DNA from: Sulfurovum sp.
GTDB taxonomy: Bacteria > Campylobacterota > Campylobacteria > Campylobacterales > Sulfurovaceae
Assembly (NCBI GenBank): GCA_027066595.1
Contig: JAMONG010000162.1
Span: 1-9,867, forward strand
Reading direction: 5' to 3'
DNA: 9,867 nt
This document shows positions 6,034 through 9,867 of the stretch, one piece after another. The position numbers were made by a program, and so were the translations under genes. Numbering within the stretch: the first letter of the stretch is position 1; the number at the start of each line of letters is the position of its first letter. The notes beneath the pieces are model-generated. The model worked only from the letters and a program-made list of their open reading frames with translations. It did not search any database and was not told the DNA's origin.

Positions 6034-7515
6034 ATGAGACGGTATATAAGTTTAAGCATCTTATGGATGGGGTTTTTAAGCACAGCACTTTTTGCAGGTG
6101 CATTACCTATTCCAGCATTAGCTCCATATTCTTGGGTTAATGGTGTGAAAGTTTTTAATATGAACATACAACAGTCTAGTACACAGTTTTTTGCAGGTAT
6201 CAATACACGTACCTATGGTATAAATCAAAGTGTACTGGGGCAGACTATACGTATGCATGATGGAGATAAAATTAAGATAAATTATACTAACAGGTTATCT
6301 GAAGCGACAACGATGCATGGGCATGGTATGCATGTGCCTGCGAGCATGGATGGTGGTCCTAAAAATAAAATTCAACCAGGTACAACATGGACAGCATCCT
6401 ATACTGTCAATCAACCTGCTTCTACCAACTGGTATCATCCTCATCTTATGGGAAAGACAGCAGAACATGTCTATATGGGTTTAGCTGGTATGATTATCAT
6501 AGATGATGATAAGAGTGACAGTCTCAATTTACCTAAAACCTATGGGGTTGATGACATTCCTTTGATTATACAAGATAAACGGTTTACTGCCAGTAGACAG
6601 ATTCTTTATGCTCCAACGAGAATGGAAATCATGAGAGGATATACTTCAAGTACGATGATGATAAATGGTGAGATTTCTCCAACACTTAGTGTAAAAGATA
6701 AACAGATACGCTTTAGGGTACTTAATGGTTCAAACAGTACACTTTATAATCTTCGATTTTCAGATGGTAGAAGTTTTAAACAGATAGCCACCGATGGAGG
6801 CTTTCTAGAAAGACCAGTAACATTAAACAGTCTGCTTTTAACACCTGGGGAAAGAGCTGAGATTGTGGTAAATTTTAGTGGAGACTTGGGTAGCAGTGTG
6901 ACATTAAGAGAGACTAGACAAAATATCAATCTTATGCAAATTAATGTAAACAGTACATCTCCAGGTGTAACAACTGTGCCTTCTACACTCACAACGCTGG
7001 AAAAATATGCGGCTTCACAGGCAGTAAGAACACGAAGCTTTTTACTCAATACTGTGGGTGGTGGTATGATGGGACAAATGGCTATTAATGGTAGACCGAT
7101 GAATATTAACCGCATAGACAACGTAGTTCCTGTTAACGATATAGAAATATGGACGATACGAAATACAATGAATGTAGAACATAACTTCCATATTCATGCC
7201 ATACATTTTATGCTATTAGAGCGTAATGGAAGTCCTGCAAGTGTTGCGGCAAATGAGAGAGGCTATAAAGATGTGGTACGCATACCACCAAACAGTTCGG
7301 TTAAAGTCATTTTAAAAATGAAAGACTATGTAGATCCCAACAATGGATATATGTACCATTGTCACTTTTTAGAACATGAAGATGATGGTATGATGGGGCA
7401 GTTTACTGTGGTACAAAATAAAAGTAATCCTGTATTTAAATGGGCACCTATCGTTTCTGACGACATCGTTACGATGGTTCCCTCACCATTACCACTTAAT
7501 GCAGTTACCTACTAA
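6034..7515 (+). CDS. Periplasmic multicopper oxidase, CueO/laccase-like
   Basis: This is a 493-residue three-cupredoxin-domain oxidase that would couple oxidation of Cu(I) or another substrate to reduction of O2 to water. All four copper-ligand blocks are visible: H95/H97 in MHGHGMH, H135/H137 in WYHPH, H383/H386/H388 in HNFHIH, and H442-C443-H444, H448 and M453 in HCHFLEHEDDGMM. C443, H448 and M453 keep the type 1 copper spacing of E. coli CueO. An N-terminal secretion signal ends near residue 22 (TALFAGA). It carries R2-R3 but lacks a full Tat consensus. The long methionine-rich helix region of CueO is not seen; a short stretch GGGMMGQM (342-349) precedes the substrate-side motif INGRPM. 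AAGGA (6024-6028) supports the start. It probably acts in copper tolerance together with the lipoprotein encoded upstream; other oxidase activities cannot be excluded. Confidence 0.92.
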   Translation: MRRYISLSILWMGFLSTALFAGALPIPALAPYSWVNGVKVFNMNIQQSSTQFFAGINTRTYGINQSVLGQTIRMHDGDKIKINYTNRLSEATTMHGHGMHVPASMDGGPKNKIQPGTTWTASYTVNQPASTNWYHPHLMGKTAEHVYMGLAGMIIIDDDKSDSLNLPKTYGVDDIPLIIQDKRFTASRQILYAPTRMEIMRGYTSSTMMINGEISPTLSVKDKQIRFRVLNGSNSTLYNLRFSDGRSFKQIATDGGFLERPVTLNSLLLTPGERAEIVVNFSGDLGSSVTLRETRQNINLMQINVNSTSPGVTTVPSTLTTLEKYAASQAVRTRSFLLNTVGGGMMGQMAINGRPMNINRIDNVVPVNDIEIWTIRNTMNVEHNFHIHAIHFMLLERNGSPASVAANERGYKDVVRIPPNSSVKVILKMKDYVDPNNGYMYHCHFLEHEDDGMMGQFTVVQNKSNPVFKWAPIVSDDIVTMVPSPLPLNAVTY

Positions 7516-7529
7516 AAAATAGTATCTAC

Positions 7530-7555
7530 GTGAGGAGACTAAGCAGTCTCCTCGC
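7530..7555. terminator. Bidirectional terminator between the oxidase and the phosphoesterase genes
   Basis: GAGGAGACT (7532-7540) and AGTCTCCTC (7545-7553) form a perfect 9-bp stem with the tetraloop AAGC, extended by a G-T and a G-C pair on the outside. The plus-strand side is followed by a T-rich stretch (ATTTCTTGT). Read on the minus strand, a run of six T follows about nine bases beyond the stem. Both convergent transcripts could end here. The stem overlaps the last codons and stop of the phosphoesterase gene. Confidence 0.75.
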
Positions 7556-8591
7556 ATTTCTTGTCAATGTACTCTTGTATAAATTTACGTACATCGGCAT
7601 ACACAAATGAGTCTTTATACCCTTCTATCTTTCCTCCACTAGCATTGACATGTCCTCCACCGTTTCCTATGTGTGCTGCCATAGCTGAGACATCTAGTTT
7701 GTTGTTACTTCTTAATGAGAAGTTACCTCTGAAGTTTACATCCATGTAGAAAGCATAGTCTTCGTTGGCAACCATGGATGCATTTCCTATGATGGAAGCA
7801 TTCCCTACGTTGTAGCCTAAGATACCTTTATGCCCTTTATACTCTATGGTAAGACGTTGCTTGTCAAGGGTTAGTAAGTTGGTTACATAGTTGGCAACTA
7901 GGTTATCTTTGGTGTCATTTTTATCTTGTATGAAAAAGGCTTTCTTTGTAGGGTGTAGTGCATCATCAAGTTTGATAGGGGCATCTTCTTCATCGACCCT
8001 TTGTTTAGCTGCTTCAATCATGGAGAGTTTAAAGGCTCTGTCTTCAGCAGGAAATAAAATACGTCCTATTTCTCTGGCTCCTGAGATCATACCAAGCATT
8101 ACTTTACCATACTCAAAGAGTGCATCGTCACTTACCCAAATGTCTATGGCATTAATGGCTTGTACGATACGTGCAAGCGTATTGTCTTTATCAAAAGCAT
8201 AATGCTTTTGTAGCCACTCATAGGTGATAAGCGTAGCACAGCGTTTTGTATCTAGATAGTACCAAGCAAAACGTTCTGCAGCAGATGCACCTGTAGCATG
8301 GTGGTCAAGAAGTTGAAGTTTCGCTCCGATGCGTACAGCTTCTTTTTCTATCCAGTTTCCCTCTTTTGTCGTGAGGTTGAGGTCAGTAATGAGAATGAGC
8401 CTTTGGGTTTCATCTCCATGCACAAACTTGTCTTGTTCTATCTTTTTGACTATCTCACTCAAACGGGCAGTGACTTCTGGACCATAGTTTGCATTGTAAC
8501 ATTCGATGTTATCAAAACACTGTTGCGTAAGATACTGACAGCCATAACCGTCTAGGTCGATGTGAGAGAGATGATAAACGTGTTGTTTCAT
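7539..8591 (-). CDS. DHH/DHHA1-family phosphoesterase
   Basis: This is a 350-residue cytoplasmic metal-dependent phosphoesterase. The N-terminal DHH domain shows the metal-binding motif SHIDLDG (H10, D12, D14), D70 in ILITDLNL, the signature D96-H97-H98 in LLDHHATG, and D150 in AINAID. The C-terminal DHHA1 domain has the GGGHVNASGG motif at 311-320, which binds the substrate phosphate or nucleotide. The family includes oligoribonucleases and pAp phosphatases (NrnA) and cyclic dinucleotide phosphodiesterases; the sequence alone does not decide which. No membrane segment or PAS/GGDEF domain is present, so it is not a GdpP type. The start at 8591 gives MKQHVYHLSHIDLDG with AAGG nine bases upstream; an in-frame ATG at 8639 lies upstream of the likely promoter. 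The last codons form the terminator stem. Confidence 0.87.
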   Translation of the reverse strand: MKQHVYHLSHIDLDGYGCQYLTQQCFDNIECYNANYGPEVTARLSEIVKKIEQDKFVHGDETQRLILITDLNLTTKEGNWIEKEAVRIGAKLQLLDHHATGASAAERFAWYYLDTKRCATLITYEWLQKHYAFDKDNTLARIVQAINAIDIWVSDDALFEYGKVMLGMISGAREIGRILFPAEDRAFKLSMIEAAKQRVDEEDAPIKLDDALHPTKKAFFIQDKNDTKDNLVANYVTNLLTLDKQRLTIEYKGHKGILGYNVGNASIIGNASMVANEDYAFYMDVNFRGNFSLRSNNKLDVSAMAAHIGNGGGHVNASGGKIEGYKDSFVYADVRKFIQEYIDKKCEETA

Positions 8592-8621
8592 AAATATGTG
8601 CCTTATTGAAAATATAAGTGT

Positions 8622-8627
8622 ATTATA
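8622..8627 (-). promoter_or_regulatory. Probable -10 box for the phosphoesterase gene
   Basis: TATAAT on the minus strand lies about 30 bp before the start at 8591, in the 85-bp gap after the Rrf2 gene. No clear -35 box is seen. It suggests that the phosphoesterase can be transcribed independently of the upstream regulator gene. Confidence 0.45.
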
Positions 8628-8676
8628 GCGTAAGGTCAATGCGATTGAGCATTTTGTAGTGGCAGGATAGAGGGAT

Positions 8677-9075
8677 TTACAGTATATCGCTTAACATTAA
8701 ACCATTTAAAAAATCATCAATCTTAGTTTGAAAATTAGATAAAAAAGGTGAAATAGAACAAGAACCAATAGCACCATTGGGGCAGGTAGCAATGTATTGT
8801 GTACAGTCAAATACTGCTGGTGCTTTACCTTCTGCTGCAAAAATGATGTCATTAACAGATATCTCCGTGACATCTTTGGCTAATAAAAAGCCACCATGTG
8901 CTCCCTTACGTGACTCTAAGATACCTTGTTTTGCAAGACTTTGTAGTATCTTGGCAAGGAAACTTTTAGGGATTGAAAGCTCACCCGCTAACTGCTCAGC
9001 CCCAATAGGATTGTCAGATTTACGTATAACGTCTAAAGAGAGTAGCGCATATTCGCTTGCACGAGTTAACAACAT
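8677..9075 (-). CDS. Rrf2-family transcriptional regulator with three cysteines
   Basis: This is a 132-residue regulator of the Rrf2 family (relatives: IscR, NsrR, RsrR, CymR). The N-terminal winged helix (about 1-65) has the typical beginning LLTRASEYALLSL, the recognition-helix region IPKSFLAKILQSLAKQGIL and the wing motif RKGAHGGFLLAK. The C-terminal part holds C91, C98 and C106, the place where IscR and NsrR bind an iron-sulphur cluster. The spacing here (C-x6-C-x7-C) is wider than the C-x5-C-x5-C of those proteins. It probably senses iron-sulphur status, NO or redox state, but the signal cannot be fixed from the sequence. AAGG precedes the ATG by nine bases. It is transcribed away from rpsO, and a palindrome near its transcription start suggests autoregulation. 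Confidence 0.88.
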   Translation of the reverse strand: MLLTRASEYALLSLDVIRKSDNPIGAEQLAGELSIPKSFLAKILQSLAKQGILESRKGAHGGFLLAKDVTEISVNDIIFAAEGKAPAVFDCTQYIATCPNGAIGSCSISPFLSNFQTKIDDFLNGLMLSDIL

Positions 9076-9111
9076 AGTGTTTAGCCTTATATTTAATTAA
9101 GACTATTTTAC

Positions 9112-9122
9112 TCTAAGTTAGA
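9112..9122. promoter_or_regulatory. Candidate operator in the Rrf2 gene leader
   Basis: TCTAA-G-TTAGA is a perfect 5-bp inverted repeat with a one-base centre. It lies 10-20 bp downstream of the minus-strand -10 box, around the expected transcription start, where a repressor would block its own promoter. It does not match a published Rrf2-family consensus that I can recall. Confidence 0.35.
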
Positions 9123-9132
9123 TTAAGTAGGC

Positions 9133-9138
9133 ATTATA
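9133..9138 (-). promoter_or_regulatory. Probable -10 box for the Rrf2 gene
   Basis: TATAAT on the minus strand lies 58 bp before the start at 9075, back to back with the rpsO promoter. No convincing -35 box is present. Confidence 0.5.
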
Positions 9139-9161
9139 AGGCTTGAGTAAGGTTATTCCAC

Positions 9162-9167
9162 TATAAT
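9162..9167 (+). promoter_or_regulatory. Probable -10 box for rpsO
   Basis: TATAAT lies 44 bp before the rpsO ATG and would give a leader of about 37 bases. The leader starts with the small hairpin CTCA-ATTT-TGAG (9174-9185 region), followed by the strong ribosome binding site AGGAGG (9201-9206). Confidence 0.6.
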
Positions 9168-9211
9168 TGCGAACTCAATTTTGAGAATTAAATACCAATC
9201 AGGAGGTCATT

Positions 9212-9481
9212 ATGGCTTTAGATACGGCGAACAAAGCAGAAATTATTGCTAAATACGCAAGAGGCGAAAACGATACAGGTTCTACAGAAGTACAAGTTGC
9301 ACTATTAACTGCAAGAATTACTTACCTAACTGAGCACCTTAAAACAAACAAAAAAGATCACTCTTCAAGACTTGGACTACTTAAATTAGTTGGACAAAGA
9401 AGAAGACTTATGAGATACTTGAAAAAAGTAGATCTTAAAAGATGGAACACTATTAAAGCAGATATGGGTATCCGTAACTAG
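9212..9481 (+). CDS. rpsO: 30S ribosomal protein S15
   Basis: This is an 89-residue primary-binding protein of the small subunit that contacts the central domain of 16S rRNA and bridges to the 50S subunit. The length and the conserved core are diagnostic: DTGSTEVQVALLTARI, LTEHLKTNKKDHSSRLGLL and the basic VGQRRRLMRYLKK. The wording of these blocks resembles Campylobacterota S15. The ribosome binding site AGGAGG is optimal. No pnp gene follows, unlike the arrangement in E. coli; a hairpin ends the transcript, so rpsO seems to be expressed alone. S15 autoregulates through its leader in several bacteria. Here the leader is very short and a regulatory structure is not evident. Confidence 0.98.
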   Translation: MALDTANKAEIIAKYARGENDTGSTEVQVALLTARITYLTEHLKTNKKDHSSRLGLLKLVGQRRRLMRYLKKVDLKRWNTIKADMGIRN

Positions 9482-9502
9482 TTTAGTTACCCTATATTAT
9501 TT

Positions 9503-9524
9503 GGTGTTGTGGGGACACAACACC
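9503..9524 (+). terminator. Strong hairpin after rpsO
   Basis: GGTGTTGTG (9503-9511) and CACAACACC (9516-9524) form a perfect 9-bp stem closed by the loop GGGA, 22 bp after the rpsO stop. The downstream bases (TTACAACATTTC) do not form a clean U-run, so termination may be incomplete or the hairpin may serve mainly to protect the 3' end. Confidence 0.65.
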
Positions 9525-9705
9525 TTACAACATTTCTATGCAATAACTTTCTTACCCGCTTCTTTTCATTATATACATTTCTATTACGTTACTTTTAAAA
9601 AACATAATTCACATTAATATAGCAATTTTCTAGGGTCTAGAGCCTCACTATAGCACATAAAATAGCCTAAAAATATAAGTTTAGTCTATATGACTCAACT
9701 AAGAC
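9525..9705. other. Non-coding AT-rich stretch between the rpsO hairpin and the next promoter
   Basis: The gene-free region 9482-9788 is 307 bp long. Apart from the rpsO hairpin and the promoter near its right end, I see no reading frame longer than a few codons on either strand, no tRNA and no recognisable small RNA. The only structure noted in this part is the short inverted repeat TCTAG-GGT-CTAGA at 9629-9641, followed by ordinary AT-rich sequence. Confidence 0.6.
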
Positions 9706-9725
9706 TTGACAAATAGTCACTCAAT
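9705..9725 (+). promoter_or_regulatory. HAIR-like element (possible HspR operator)
   Basis: CTTGACA (9705-9711), seven bases, then ACTCAAT (9719-9725) matches the HspR inverted repeat CTTGAGT-N7-ACTCAAG at 11 of 14 positions with the correct spacing. It covers the -35 box and most of the spacer of the downstream promoter, a good position for repression. HspR controls heat-shock operons in Helicobacter and Campylobacter. The -35 consensus accounts for some of the match (TTGACA), and ACTCAA also occurs at 9693-9698, so chance is not excluded. Confidence 0.4.
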
Positions 9726-9735
9726 GTTGTATAAT
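9706..9735 (+). promoter_or_regulatory. Near-consensus sigma-70 promoter
   Basis: TTGACA (9706-9711) and TATAAT (9730-9735) are both perfect, with an 18-bp spacer. Transcription would start near 9742, leaving a leader of about 47 bases before the ATG at 9789. It is the only promoter in the window with a perfect -35 box, which suggests a highly expressed and probably repressor-controlled gene. Confidence 0.8.
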
Positions 9736-9788
9736 ACTCCTAAGCTTACAAAATGTAATGCAATATTTCGTATAAAGGAGGTCTGTTT

Positions 9789-9867
9789 ATGAGTCAAGAA
9801 GAACAAGAAAATCTTGAAGAGTCTCAGACTGAAGAAGTTGTAGAAGAACAAACTAAAGAAGAGGCTC
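9789..9867 (+). CDS. Start of an acidic protein, cut by the window end (possibly GrpE)
   Basis: The first 26 codons are open and continue past the window. A very strong ribosome binding site (AAAGGAGGT, 9775-9783) lies five bases ahead of the ATG. The visible residues are nearly all Glu, Gln, Thr and Ser (MSQEEQENLEESQTEE and more), a disordered acidic leader. Such leaders are typical of GrpE, the nucleotide exchange factor of DnaK, but also occur in other proteins, so the name is not assigned. The strong promoter and the HAIR-like element upstream favour a heat-shock gene. This is inference only, because no conserved domain is inside the window. Confidence 0.65.
   Translation, partial: MSQEEQENLEESQTEEVVEEQTKEEA

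Noticed and set aside
7891..8202. Open frame on the plus strand inside the phosphoesterase gene
   Set aside because: It is a shadow of the real minus-strand gene, which carries all DHH motifs; the composition is Ser/Leu-rich and there is no ribosome binding site.
9142..9148. CTTGAGT, an exact HAIR half-site in the Rrf2/rpsO intergenic region
   Set aside because: There is no matching half at the required 7-bp spacing, and the site lies between housekeeping promoters. It shows that such half-sites can occur by chance here.
9629..9641. TCTAG-GGT-CTAGA inverted repeat in the non-coding region
   Set aside because: The arms are only five bases with a three-base centre, there is no T-run and no link to a promoter; probably chance.

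Overview
The window looks like AT-rich chromosomal DNA from a member of the Campylobacterota (Epsilonproteobacteria), perhaps a free-living Sulfurovum/Sulfurimonas-like bacterium. This rests on the ribosomal protein S15 sequence, short intergenic gaps, strong TATAAT -10 boxes in T-rich DNA with poor -35 boxes, and a HisKA_2-type histidine kinase paired with a winged-helix regulator. The genus is an inference from memory of these families, not from a search.

Left part (1-3785): two complete two-component systems lie tail to tail. On the plus strand an OmpR-type response regulator (123-776) overlaps a classical HisKA/HATPase kinase (769-1914). On the minus strand a six-helix membrane kinase of the HisKA_2 family (2589-3713) overlaps a second winged-helix regulator (1903-2592). 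The two operons converge with a 12-bp overlap of their coding ends. A divergent promoter region (3714-3833) separates the second system from the next block.

Middle part (3834-7515): four plus-strand genes encode cell-envelope proteins. They are a small outer-membrane beta-barrel (3834-4466), a lipoprotein with a PKD domain and a second Ig-like domain (4480-5223), an unrecognised lipoprotein with a Gly/Met tail (5317-5997) and a CueO-like multicopper oxidase with all copper ligands present (6034-7515). The last two are 36 bp apart and probably work together on periplasmic copper or another oxidisable metal. Hairpins overlap or follow several of these stop codons.

Right part (7516-9867): a DHH/DHHA1 phosphoesterase (7539-8591) and an Rrf2-family regulator with three cysteines (8677-9075) are on the minus strand. 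rpsO (9212-9481) is transcribed away from the Rrf2 gene, followed by a strong hairpin. A 307-bp non-coding stretch then leads to a near-consensus sigma-70 promoter. A sequence resembling the HspR operator (HAIR) overlaps the -35 box and spacer of that promoter, and downstream of it starts a very acidic, truncated reading frame, possibly grpE. No rRNA, tRNA, CRISPR array or insertion sequence was recognised.

Most of the genes are ordinary family members. The points most worth following are the lipoprotein/multicopper-oxidase pair, the HAIR-like element, the palindrome at 31-53 and the atypical cysteine spacing in the Rrf2 protein.
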